NCBI RefSeq assembly: GCF_025666195.1
Contig: NZ_CP102592.1
Coordinates: 2,356,001-2,420,000, forward strand
DNA length: 64,000 nucleotides
DNA from: Xanthomonas sp. CFBP 8443
GTDB lineage: Bacteria; Pseudomonadota; Gammaproteobacteria; Xanthomonadales; Xanthomonadaceae
Direction of reading: 5' to 3'
Shown: positions 8,036 through 20,270 of the stretch, one piece after another
Numbering within the stretch: position 1 is the first letter of the stretch
Layout: each line of letters starts with the position of its first letter
The notes under the pieces: generated by a model
Told to the model about the DNA's origin: nothing
What the model saw: the letters and a program-made list of their open reading frames with translations, nothing else
Database searches by the model: none
Made by a program: the position numbers and the translations under genes

Positions 8036-9244
8036 ATGCCGATGACGACCTCCTTCCAGCTTTCCCGCCGTGCGCAGGCGCTGACCAGTTCGGCGATCCG
8101 CGAAATCCTCAAGGTCACCGAACGCCCGGAGGTGATCTCCTTCGCCGGCGGGTTGCCGTCGCCGGACACGTTTCCGATCGCGCGCATGCAGTACGCCTGC
8201 GACAAGGTCCTGCGCGAGGCGCCGCAGGCGGCGCTGCAGTACGGCCCGACCGAAGGCTATCTGCCGCTGCGCGAATGGGTGGCGGCGCGCCTGAGCCGCG
8301 ACGGCGCCAGCATCCGCCCCAGCCAGGTGCTGATCACCACTGGCTCGCAGCAGGGCCTGGACCTGCTCGGCAAGGTGTTCATCGACGAAAGCAGCAAGGT
8401 GCTGGTGGAGACGCCGAGCTACCTGGGGGCGCTGCAGGCCTTCTCGCTGTTCCAGCCGGCCTTCGCGGCGATGGCGTCGGACGACGACGGGCTGGTGGTG
8501 GATGCGCTGGACGACGCGCAGCTGGCCGGCGCGCGCTTCATGTATTGCCTGCCGAACTTCCAGAATCCGACCGGGCGGCGCCTGCCGCTGCACCGGCGCC
8601 AGGCGCTGGTCGCGCGCGCCGCCGCCGCCGGCGTGCCGATCGTCGAGGACGATCCGTATGGCGAGCTGTGCTACAGCGGCGACACGCTGCCCAGCCTGCT
8701 GTCGATGCATCCAGACGGCGTCATCTACATGGGCTCGTTTTCCAAGGTGCTGGCGCCGGGCCTGCGCCTGGGCTTCGTGATCGCGCCCGAAGCGGTGCAC
8801 GCCAAGCTGGTGCAGGCCAAGCAGGCGGCGGACCTGCATACGCCCTCGTTCAGCCAGCGCATCGTCTACGAGGCGGTGCAGGACGGCTTCCTGGATGCGC
8901 ACATTCCCGGCATCCGCAGCCTGTACGCGAGCCGTTGCCAGCAGATGCTGACGGCGCTGGGGAAGTACTTCCCGTCGCAGGTGCGCTGGAACCGTCCGGC
9001 CGGCGGCATGTTCATCTGGGTCGAACTGCCCGTGGGCATGGACGGTGGCGCGCTGCTGGCCAAGGCGATCGAACGCAACGTCGCCTTCGTGCCGGGCGCG
9101 CCGTTCTATGCGGTCGAGCCGCAACGCAACACCTTGCGCCTGTCGTTCGTGACCGTGCCGGAAGAGCGGATCGATGCCGGCGTGCGCATCCTCGGCGAAC
9201 TGCTGCAGGCCGAGGTCGCCGCGCACCGCGGCGCTGCGGCCTGA
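8036..9244 (+). CDS. PLP-dependent aminotransferase, class I/II (2-aminoadipate/aromatic type)
   Basis: The roughly 402-residue fold type I aminotransferase starts near TTSFQLSRRAQAL. The start is ATG 8036, with ATG 8042 also possible. It shows FAGGLPSPDTFP, the PLP-phosphate region TTGSQQGLDLL, NFQNPTGRR, EDDPYGELCY with the PLP-ring Asp, and SFSKVLAPGLRLGF with the Schiff-base Lys. RLSFVTVPEE near the end holds the substrate-carboxylate Arg. The sequence resembles LysN-like 2-aminoadipate and MocR-type aminotransferases without the GntR part. Substrate is not determinable from sequence. Confidence 0.85.
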   Translation: MPMTTSFQLSRRAQALTSSAIREILKVTERPEVISFAGGLPSPDTFPIARMQYACDKVLREAPQAALQYGPTEGYLPLREWVAARLSRDGASIRPSQVLITTGSQQGLDLLGKVFIDESSKVLVETPSYLGALQAFSLFQPAFAAMASDDDGLVVDALDDAQLAGARFMYCLPNFQNPTGRRLPLHRRQALVARAAAAGVPIVEDDPYGELCYSGDTLPSLLSMHPDGVIYMGSFSKVLAPGLRLGFVIAPEAVHAKLVQAKQAADLHTPSFSQRIVYEAVQDGFLDAHIPGIRSLYASRCQQMLTALGKYFPSQVRWNRPAGGMFIWVELPVGMDGGALLAKAIERNVAFVPGAPFYAVEPQRNTLRLSFVTVPEERIDAGVRILGELLQAEVAAHRGAAA

Positions 9245-9266
9245 TGCGGCATCCCGGCGCACGCGC

Positions 9267-9977
9267 ATGACCGCAGCTGCGGCCCTGGACCTGGGCGTGG
9301 AGGCGGTGCTGGTCGGCCGTGCGCAGGACTTCACCCGGCCCGGCAGCCGCAGCGCCATCGCCAAGCAGCCGTTGCCGGGACGGCTGCAGATCGGTGTGGA
9401 AGGCCTGGAACTGGACGAACAGGGCGACCGCCGCGTGCACGGCGGCCCGGACAAGGCGCTGCACCATTATCCGCGCGACCACTACACGGCCTGGCGCCAG
9501 GAACTGGGCGGGCACGCCCTGCTGGACGCGCCCGGCGCGTTCGGCGAGAACCTCAGCACGCACGGCGCCACCGAGGCCGACCTGTGCCTGGGCGACAGGC
9601 TGCGGCTGGGCACGGCGCTGGTCGAGGTCTCGCAGTCGCGGCAGCCGTGCTGGAAGCTGTCGGACCGCTTCGGCGTGCCCACGCTGGCGCGGCGCGTGCA
9701 GGAAAGCGGCCGCACCGGCTGGTACTACCGCGTGCTGCAGCCGGGCGAGGTCGCCGCCGGCGACCGCCTGACCCTGCTGGAGCGGCCGTATCCGGCCTGG
9801 TCGCTGGCTCGGTTGATCCAGCTGCTGTATCGGCGCGAGGTGGATCCGGCGCAACTGGAACAGGTGCTGGCCCTGCCGCTGGTGCCGAACTGGCGCCTGC
9901 TGTTCGAACGGCGCCTGGCCCAGCGCGAGGTCGAATGCTGGAACAAGCGCCTGCTGGGACAACCGGCGGCCGAGTAG
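9267..9977 (+). CDS. MOSC domain protein, YiiM-like
   Basis: The 236-residue protein has the MOSC/YiiM pattern: DRRVHGGPDKALHHYPRDHY, AFGENLST and the Cys-bearing QSRQPCWKLSDRF. YiiM of E. coli takes part in molybdenum-dependent detoxification of N-hydroxylated bases such as 6-hydroxylaminopurine. The Cys in RQPCWKL is the likely molybdenum ligand. The gene starts 22 bases after the aminotransferase stop and may share its transcript. Confidence 0.82.
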   Translation: MTAAAALDLGVEAVLVGRAQDFTRPGSRSAIAKQPLPGRLQIGVEGLELDEQGDRRVHGGPDKALHHYPRDHYTAWRQELGGHALLDAPGAFGENLSTHGATEADLCLGDRLRLGTALVEVSQSRQPCWKLSDRFGVPTLARRVQESGRTGWYYRVLQPGEVAAGDRLTLLERPYPAWSLARLIQLLYRREVDPAQLEQVLALPLVPNWRLLFERRLAQREVECWNKRLLGQPAAE

Positions 9978-10019
9978 GGCGCGCCCTTTCTGCAGCGCAG
10001 GTAGCCAACTGATCGAAAG

Positions 10020-10300
10020 TCCTTGTGGGAGCGACTTCAGTCGCGACGAGCGCAGCGATGGGCCTGCCGGCTTCGGATGGCCGTCGGGACTGAAGTCCCT
10101 CCAACAGTGCACCCAGCGAGCCGGCCGCAAGCCCCTGTAGGAGCGGCTTCAGCCGCGACGAACGAAGCGGCAGATCTGCCGGTTGCGAATGGAGCCGGGC
10201 TGAAGCCCTCTTACAGTGGACCGACCTGCAGTGGAACGGCACGCCGGCCGCAGATCCCTGTGGGAGCGACTTCAGTCGCGACGAGCGAAGCAGTGGCCGT
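10020..10300. repeat. cluster of REP-type palindromes
   Basis: Five palindromes occur in alternating types. GGAGCGACTTCAGTCGCGACG lies near 10027 and again near 10263. GGAGCGGCTTCAGCCGCGACG lies near 10139. Shorter ones (GGGACTGAAGTCCC, GGGCTGAAGCCC) lie near 10087 and 10195. The spacing of about 112-124 bp matches the array at 1-533. They fill the gap between the MOSC gene and dapB, where no gene is visible. Confidence 0.85.
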
Positions 10301-10404
10301 CCGGCTTCGCATGCCATCAACGCTCAAGCGGTTTCCGCCGGCCGATCAAAACCACACCGCAACACCCCTGTCGCCCATCGCGACAAACCGCTAGCCTTGT
10401 GCCG

Positions 10405-11121
10405 ATGACGACTTCCCCCGTGCGTGTGTTGATTCATGGTGCGTCCGGCCGCATGGGCCAGGCGCTGTTGCGGCTGGCTGCGCAGGAGCCTGCGTTGCAG
10501 GTGGCGGCGGCGGTGATCCGGCGTGCGCCGGCGCAGCGGGTGGTCGACGGGGTGCCGTACTTCGCCGCGGCCGAACTGAACGCAGCGCCGGCGTTCGACG
10601 TGGCGATCGATTTCAGCCTGCCGCAGGGCTTCGACCCGGTGCTGGCGCTGTGCGTGGCGCGCGGTGCGGCGCTGGTGTCCGGCACCACCGGGCTGGACGA
10701 CACGCAGCGCCAGGCATTGACCGACGCGGCGGCGCGCATCCCGCTGATCTGGGCGTCGAACTTCAGTCTCGGTGTGGCGGTGCTGAACGATCTGGTGGAA
10801 CGCGCCGCCGCGGCGCTGCCGGGCTGGGACTGCGACATCGTCGAATCGCACCACGTGCACAAGCAGGACGCGCCGTCCGGCACCGCGCTGACCCTGGGCG
10901 AGGCGGCCGCGCACGGCGGCGCGCAGCCGCGCTACGCCAGCCTGCGCGCCGGCGACATCGTCGGCGAGCACCTGGTGCAGTTCGCCGGGCTAGGCGAGCG
11001 GGTGGAGCTGGTGCACCGCGCCAGCAACCGCGACATCTTCGCCCGCGGCGCGCTGCACGCCGCCGCGCGCCTGCCGGGCCGCGCGCCCGGGGCCTACCGG
11101 CTGCGCGATCTGCTCGGCTGA
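10405..11121 (+). CDS. dapB: 4-hydroxy-tetrahydrodipicolinate reductase
   Basis: The 238-residue protein has the N-terminal NAD(P) motif IHGASGRMGQALL, the TGTTGL-type loop (SGTTGLDD), the catalytic ESHHVHKQDAPSGTALTLGE, and C-terminal HRASNRDIFARGAL. It makes tetrahydrodipicolinate in the lysine and meso-diaminopimelate pathway. It is slightly shorter than the E. coli enzyme (about 270). The start ATG at 10405 directly precedes TTSPVRVLIHG. Confidence 0.93.
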   Translation: MTTSPVRVLIHGASGRMGQALLRLAAQEPALQVAAAVIRRAPAQRVVDGVPYFAAAELNAAPAFDVAIDFSLPQGFDPVLALCVARGAALVSGTTGLDDTQRQALTDAAARIPLIWASNFSLGVAVLNDLVERAAAALPGWDCDIVESHHVHKQDAPSGTALTLGEAAAHGGAQPRYASLRAGDIVGEHLVQFAGLGERVELVHRASNRDIFARGALHAAARLPGRAPGAYRLRDLLG

Positions 11122-11139
11122 ACGGCGCTTTCACATAAA

Positions 11140-11282
11140 CGTCTGGCGCGGACAGGTCCGCGCCGGTACAATTCTCGCTCGCCTGTTACCCATCGCCACG
11201 GACCCGGAGAAGCGCCGAGTTCGCGGTTTCTTGCAGCCGCAAGTTGGTGGGGCAGGGTTCCTCTCTCCCCAAGGCGAACCCC
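11140..11282 (+). promoter_or_regulatory. dapB-carA intergenic hairpin and carA leader
   Basis: A perfect 9-base hairpin (GGCGCGGAC/GTCCGCGCC, 11145-11164) follows dapB. It runs directly into TACAATTCT, a good sigma-70 -10 candidate at 11167. This leaves an untranslated leader of about 100 bases before the GTG start of carA. The leader holds further short G/C pairings around 11210-11275. I see no recognised riboswitch, but pyrimidine or arginine control of carAB through this leader would be usual. Confidence 0.45.
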
Positions 11283-12433
<1,151 letters not shown>

Positions 12434-12437
<4 letters not shown>

Positions 12438-12838
12438 GCCCTTCGCATTTCAGAGAACTCGACGTATGGCGACTGTCCATCGAGCTTGCCAAGGCGGTCT
12501 ACATATTGACCGCGGATTTCCCGAAAGAAGAGCGTTATGGACTCACTTCGCAGCTGCAACGCGCTGCCGTCTCGGTGCCATCCAACATCGCCGAGGGCAA
12601 TGCGCGCGCATCGACGCGTGACTACGCCCGCTTCGTCTCGATGGCACGCGGTTCGATCGCAGAGCTACAGACGCAGCTGACGTTGGCCGCCGAACTCTCG
12701 CTGGCCGATGCGCAGGCGGTGGATATCGTCATGGATATCGCCGAGCGGGTCGGCAAAATGCTGCACAAATTGCACTATTCACTTAATCAACGGCTGGAAA
12801 CCGGGTCCCTGGTCCCCGGTCCCCGGTCCCGGAGCTGA
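12434..12838 (+). CDS. four-helix-bundle protein (23S rRNA intervening-sequence/S23 family) inserted between carA and carB
   Basis: The 134-residue protein has the family pattern: [18 protein letters not shown] at the start, [27 protein letters not shown] in the middle, then a long helical second half. The best start is TTG at 12434, preceded by GGAGGCGAGGG and overlapping the carA stop (TTGA). An earlier ATG in frame is absent. The family was first seen inside 23S rRNA intervening sequences and its fold is shared with Avd of diversity-generating retroelements; its function is unknown. The coding part is visibly less GC-rich than carA and carB. Inverted heptamer arrays flank it and its last codons ([12 protein letters not shown]) are read from the right one. 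The stop lies one base before the carB ATG. Confidence 0.88.
12803..12830 (-). repeat. GGGACCN heptamer array, right side of the inserted gene
   Basis: Read on the minus strand this is GGGACCG, GGGACCG, GGGACCA, GGGACCC. With 12394-12421 it forms an inverted 4+4 array around the four-helix-bundle gene. Confidence 0.9.
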
Positions 12839-12839
12839 C

Positions 12840-16078
<3,239 letters not shown>

Positions 16079-16082
<4 letters not shown>

Positions 16083-16555
16083 GAGCCCCGATCACCATGC
16101 AAGGCGCGCTGCGTTTGCGCGAGGAACTGGACCAGTTGAAGTCGGTCAAGCGGCCGCAGGTCATCGCCGCGATCGCCGAGGCGCGCGCGCACGGCGACCT
16201 GAAGGAAAACGCCGAATACCACGCCGCGCGCGAGCAGCAGAGCTTCATCGAAGGCCGCATCAAGCAGCTGGAGAGCGAGCTGTCGCACGCCGAGATCATC
16301 GACGTCAGCAAGCTGGCGGTCGGCAGCAAGGTGGTGTTCGGCGCGACCGTGACCCTGGCCGACGTGGAAAACGACGAAGAGAAGCGCTACCAGCTGGTCG
16401 GCGATCTGGAAGCGGACATCAAGCTGGGGCTGATCGCGATCTCCTCGCCGCTGGCGCGCGCGCTGATCGGCAAGCTGGAAGGCGACAGCGTCAGTATCGA
16501 TGCCCCGGCCGGGCGCCGCGAGTACGAGATCGTCAGCGTCGAATACGTCGGCTGA
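16079..16555 (+). CDS. greA: transcription elongation factor GreA
   Basis: The 158-residue factor has the N-terminal coiled coil with [14 protein letters not shown] and the acidic tip region [20 protein letters not shown], then the globular FKBP-like domain ([16 protein letters not shown]). It reactivates backtracked RNA polymerase by transcript cleavage. I prefer the GTG at 16079, which overlaps the carB stop (GTGA) and restores the usual N-terminal length; ATG at 16097 would cut six residues. Confidence 0.95.
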
Positions 16556-16559
16556 CGCC

Positions 16560-17480
16560 GTGGCCGTCGCCACCTTGCTGTTGCCGGAGCGGGCGCGCCT
16601 GGCCGGATCGGGCCTGACCGGCGAGGTGGCGCGCGCGTTCGGCCGTGCCCAGCGCGAGCGCCTGGACGCCGGTTCGGAGGCGCAGTTGCGCCGCCATTTC
16701 GTGCTGCCGCCCGGGCAATGGCCGGTGGCCGCGCTGACCCGGCAGCTGGATGCCGGCGACGCCGGCGACGCGGTGTGGCTGCGCGCCGATCCGGCCTACG
16801 TGGTGCCGGACATGCAGGGCGCGCGGTTGATGGCGCATGGCGACATGCTCGCGATCGATGCCATCGACCTGGCCGCGCTGCTGCCGGCGCTGCAGGAGAC
16901 GTTCGCCGAGGCCGGCCTGGCGCTGGACGCCGCCGAAGCCACCCGCTGGTATCTGCGGCTGGAGCCGGGCAGCGCGCTGCCCGATTTCGCCGCGCCGGCG
17001 CAGGTGCTCGGCGCGGATCTGTTCGACCATCTGCCGCAGGGCGAGGGTGCGCGCCGCTGGCGTGCGCTGCTGACCGAAGCGCAGATCGTGCTGCACCAGC
17101 ATCCGTGGAACCGCGAACGCGCTGCGCGCGGCCAGCCCGCGATCAACTCGCTGTGGTTCTGGGGCGGCGGCGCGTTGCCGGCCTCGGTGAGCACCGCGCA
17201 CGCGCAGGTGCGCAGCCGCGAGCCGCTGCTGCGCGCGCTGGCCCAGGCCGCCGGGATCGACGCCGAGCAAACGCCGCGCGTCGATGCGCTGGTCGACCTG
17301 CGCCAGCTGCGCGCGCCCGAGCAGTTCGTCGGCGAGGTGATGCAGCCGCTGCTCGAGGCGCTGCGCCTGGGCGAACTGCAGCAACTGCTGCTGGATTTCG
17401 AGGATGGGGTGCGTTTCCGGATCGAGCGCGAACAGCGTTGGCGCTTCTGGCGGCGGCCGCTGGCGCGCCTGGACGCATGA
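16560..17480 (+). CDS. phosphoglycerate mutase-like conserved protein
   Basis: The 306-residue protein starts GTG at 16560. It has INSLWFWGGGALP near residue 195, a pattern found in uncharacterised proteins usually annotated as cofactor-independent phosphoglycerate mutase-related. It lacks the clear metal-site motifs of a true iPGM, so the enzymatic label is doubtful. An Asp-rich middle (VWLRADPAYVVPDMQGARL) is also characteristic of this group. It is four bases after greA and overlaps recJ by four bases (ATGA), so it belongs to the carB-greA-recJ operon. Confidence 0.7.
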   Translation: MAVATLLLPERARLAGSGLTGEVARAFGRAQRERLDAGSEAQLRRHFVLPPGQWPVAALTRQLDAGDAGDAVWLRADPAYVVPDMQGARLMAHGDMLAIDAIDLAALLPALQETFAEAGLALDAAEATRWYLRLEPGSALPDFAAPAQVLGADLFDHLPQGEGARRWRALLTEAQIVLHQHPWNRERAARGQPAINSLWFWGGGALPASVSTAHAQVRSREPLLRALAQAAGIDAEQTPRVDALVDLRQLRAPEQFVGEVMQPLLEALRLGELQQLLLDFEDGVRFRIEREQRWRFWRRPLARLDA

Positions 17481-19207
17481 GCCCGCTGCTGCGCATCACC
17501 CGGCGGCCGGCCGCCGAGGGCGGGCCGTGGACGGAGGCCGTGCTGCCGCTGCTGCGCCGCATCTACACCGCGCGCGGCGCGCACGACGCCGCGCTGGCGC
17601 AGCCGAAACTGGCGCAGTTGCTGCCGCCGGACGCGCTGAGCGGCATCGGCGCGGCGGTGGCGCTGCTGGCCGACGCGATCGCTGCGGGCAAGCGCATCCT
17701 GGTGGTCGGCGACTTCGACTGCGATGGCGCCACCGCCTGCGCGGTGGCGGTGCGCGGGCTGCGCCTGCTCGGCGCCGCGCAGGTGCTGCATGCGGTGCCG
17801 AACCGCATGGTGCACGGCTACGGCCTGTCGCCGGCGCTGGTCGCCGAACTGGCGCCGCTGCAGCCCGACCTGCTGGTCACCGTCGACCACGGCATCGCCT
17901 GCCATGCCGGCGTCGCCGCGGCCAAGGCGCTGGGCTGGCAGGTGCTGGTCACCGATCACCACCTGCCGGGCAGCCTGTTGCCGCCGGCCGACGCGATCGT
18001 CGATCCGAACCTGGCCGGCGACGCGTTCCCGAGCAAGATGCTGGCCGGCGTCGGGGTGATCTTCTACGTGTTGCTGGCCTTGCGCCGGCACCTGCGCGAG
18101 CGCGGCGCGTTCGCGGCGCAGGTGCCGGACCTGACCGTGCTGCTGGACCTGGTCGCGGTCGGCACCGTCGCCGACCTGGTGCCGTTGGACGCCAACAACC
18201 GCGCGCTGGTGTCGGCCGGGCTGCGCCGCCTGCAGCGCGGCGACGGCTGCGTCGGCCTGCGCGCCTTGATCGAGGCCAGCGGCCGCGATCCGGCGCGGCT
18301 CAGCGCCAGCGACATCGGCTTCGCGCTGGCGCCGCGGCTCAACGCGGCCGGCCGGCTCGAGGACATGGCGCTGGGCATCGAACTGCTGCTGTGCGACGAC
18401 CCGCGGCAGGCGCGCGAGATTGCCGCCACGCTGGAACAGATCAACGGCGAGCGCCGCGCCGTGCAGCAGCAGATGACCGACGAGGCCGAGGCCACCGTGG
18501 CGCAGGCCTTGCTGGCCGCGCCGGATGCGCCGCCGGTGGCGGTGTGCCTGTTCGATGCACAATGGCATCCGGGCGTGATCGGCCTGGTCGCTTCGAAGAT
18601 GAAGGACCGGCTGCATCGCCCGGTGATCGCCTTCGCCCCGGCCGAGCCGGGCAGCGACCAGTTGCGCGGCTCGGCCCGCTCGATTCCCGGCTTCCATATC
18701 CGCGACGCGATGGCGGCGGTGGAGGCGCGCCGGCCAGGCTTGATGGAAAAATTCGGCGGCCATGCGATGGCCGCGGGATTGAGTCTGCGCCAGGACGCGC
18801 TGGCCGAGTTCGAACAACTGTTCCGCGACCATGCGCTGGCCAGCCTGGACGCGACGCTGCTGCAGGCCGAACTGCTCAGCGACGGCGCGCTGGATGCGCA
18901 CGAGCTGGACCATCGCCATGCCGAGGCCTTGCGCCTGGCCGGGCCGTGGGGGCAGGGCTTCCCCGAGCCGCTGTTCGACGGCGAGTTCGAGGTCGTGCAG
19001 TGGCGCGTGCTGAAGGAGCGCCACCTCAAGTTCAGCCTGCGCTGCGCCGGCCGCAACGAGCCGCTGAACGCGATCCACTTCAACGGCTGGCGCGGCGACG
19101 AACCCGGCCGCCGCGTGCACATCGCCTACCGTTTGGTCGCCGACGACTATCGCGGCGGCGAAGCGGTACAGCTGATGGTGGAGCACTGCCGGAGCCTGTC
19201 GGACTGA
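17477..19207 (+). CDS. recJ: single-stranded-DNA-specific 5'-3' exonuclease RecJ
   Basis: The 576-residue DHH-family nuclease has VVGDFDCDGATA, VTVDHGIACH, the signature DHH in VTDHHLPG, and the DHHA1 part with FGGHAMAAGLSL. A C-terminal OB-like region follows. RecJ degrades single-stranded DNA in the RecF pathway and mismatch repair. The length matches E. coli RecJ. Its ATG overlaps the upstream stop. Confidence 0.95.
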   Translation: MSPLLRITRRPAAEGGPWTEAVLPLLRRIYTARGAHDAALAQPKLAQLLPPDALSGIGAAVALLADAIAAGKRILVVGDFDCDGATACAVAVRGLRLLGAAQVLHAVPNRMVHGYGLSPALVAELAPLQPDLLVTVDHGIACHAGVAAAKALGWQVLVTDHHLPGSLLPPADAIVDPNLAGDAFPSKMLAGVGVIFYVLLALRRHLRERGAFAAQVPDLTVLLDLVAVGTVADLVPLDANNRALVSAGLRRLQRGDGCVGLRALIEASGRDPARLSASDIGFALAPRLNAAGRLEDMALGIELLLCDDPRQAREIAATLEQINGERRAVQQQMTDEAEATVAQALLAAPDAPPVAVCLFDAQWHPGVIGLVASKMKDRLHRPVIAFAPAEPGSDQLRGSARSIPGFHIRDAMAAVEARRPGLMEKFGGHAMAAGLSLRQDALAEFEQLFRDHALASLDATLLQAELLSDGALDAHELDHRHAEALRLAGPWGQGFPEPLFDGEFEVVQWRVLKERHLKFSLRCAGRNEPLNAIHFNGWRGDEPGRRVHIAYRLVADDYRGGEAVQLMVEHCRSLSD

Positions 19208-19218
19208 TCCAGCGTCCT

Positions 19219-20130
19219 TAGCCCCTCTCCCTCTGGGAGAGGGGTTGGGGAGAGGGTACGGCGCGAAGCGACTCGCTGTGTTTGGCCGCACGAGGCTGCG
19301 CCCGCACCCTCATCCGCCCCTGCGGGGCACCTTCTCCCGACGGGAGAAGGGACCGTCTAGCCCCTCTCCCCTCGGGAGAGGGGTTGGGGAGAGGGTACGG
19401 CGCGAAGCGACTCGCTGTGTTTGGGCGCACGAGGCTGCGCCCGTACCCTCATCCGCCCCTTCGGGGCACCTTCTCCCGATGGGAGAAGGGAACAGCCGAG
19501 CGCGCATAGCCCCTCTCCCCTCGGGAGAGGGGTTGGGGTGAGGGTACGGCGCGAAAGCGACTCGCTGTGTTTGGGTGCACGAGGCTGCGCCCGTACCCTC
19601 ATCCGCCCCTGGGGGGCACCTTCTCCCGGTGGGAGAAGGGAACAGCCGAGCGTGCATAGCCCCTCTCCCCTCGGGAGAGGGGTTGGGGTGAGGGTACGGC
19701 GCGAAAGCGGCTCGCTGAGTTGGGTGCACGAGGCTGCGCCCGTACCCTCATCCGGCCCTGCGGGCCACCTTCTCCCGGTGGGAGAAGGGAACAGCCGAGC
19801 GTGCATAGCCCCTCTCCCCTCGGGAGAGGGGTTGGGGTGAGAGTACGGCGCGAAGCGACTCGCTGTGTTTGGGCGCACGAGGCTGCGCCCGTACCCTCAT
19901 CCGCCCCTTCGGGGCACCTTCTCCCGATGGGAGAAGGGAACAGCCGAGCGCGCATAGCCCCTCTCCCCTCGGGAGAGGGGTTGGGGTGAGGGTACGGCGC
20001 GAAAGCGGCTCGCTGAGTTGGGTGCACGAGGCTGCGCCCGTACCCTCATCCGCTCCTTCGGGGCACCTTCCCCCGAAAGGGGGGCCATGGTCCCGATGGG
20101 AGAAGGGAACGGCCGCTAGCCGCTCTCCCC
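19219..20130. repeat. six tandem copies of a ~149 bp hairpin-rich repeat
   Basis: Units start with TAGCCCCTCTCC at 19219, 19358, 19507, 19657, 19806 and 19955, with a decayed seventh start at 20117. Periods are 139, 149, 150, 149, 149 and 162. Each unit has a CCCCTCTCCC/GGGAGAGGGG hairpin, a GTACGGCGCGAAGCGRCTCGCTG segment, a palindromic CGAGGCTGCGCCCGTACC stretch and a CTTCTCCCGATGGGAGAAGG hairpin. The copies differ by single bases. No real gene lies here; long frames in this region come from the repeat. The remaining 20131-20270 holds no gene, only the ribosome site for the next gene (AAGGAG at 20258-20263). Confidence 0.92.
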
Positions 20131-20270
20131 TCAAAGACGGCTGGGTAAAGATAGGATCAGCCGCATCGATGCAAGGCTCAGAGACCCAAGCACACCGCGC
20201 GAAGATTCTGGCTAACCCCACAGCGCCGCACCGGACGTTCAAGCTATACCGTCCCATCAAGGAGTGATCC

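Noticed and set aside
16560..17480. True cofactor-independent phosphoglycerate mutase
   Set aside because: Too short and without the family's Ser and metal-binding motifs.
19219..20130. Possible CRISPR array or a repeat-protein gene
   Set aside because: Whole 149 bp units are repeated with no unique spacers, and units are internally palindromic in several places; open frames on both strands follow the repeat.
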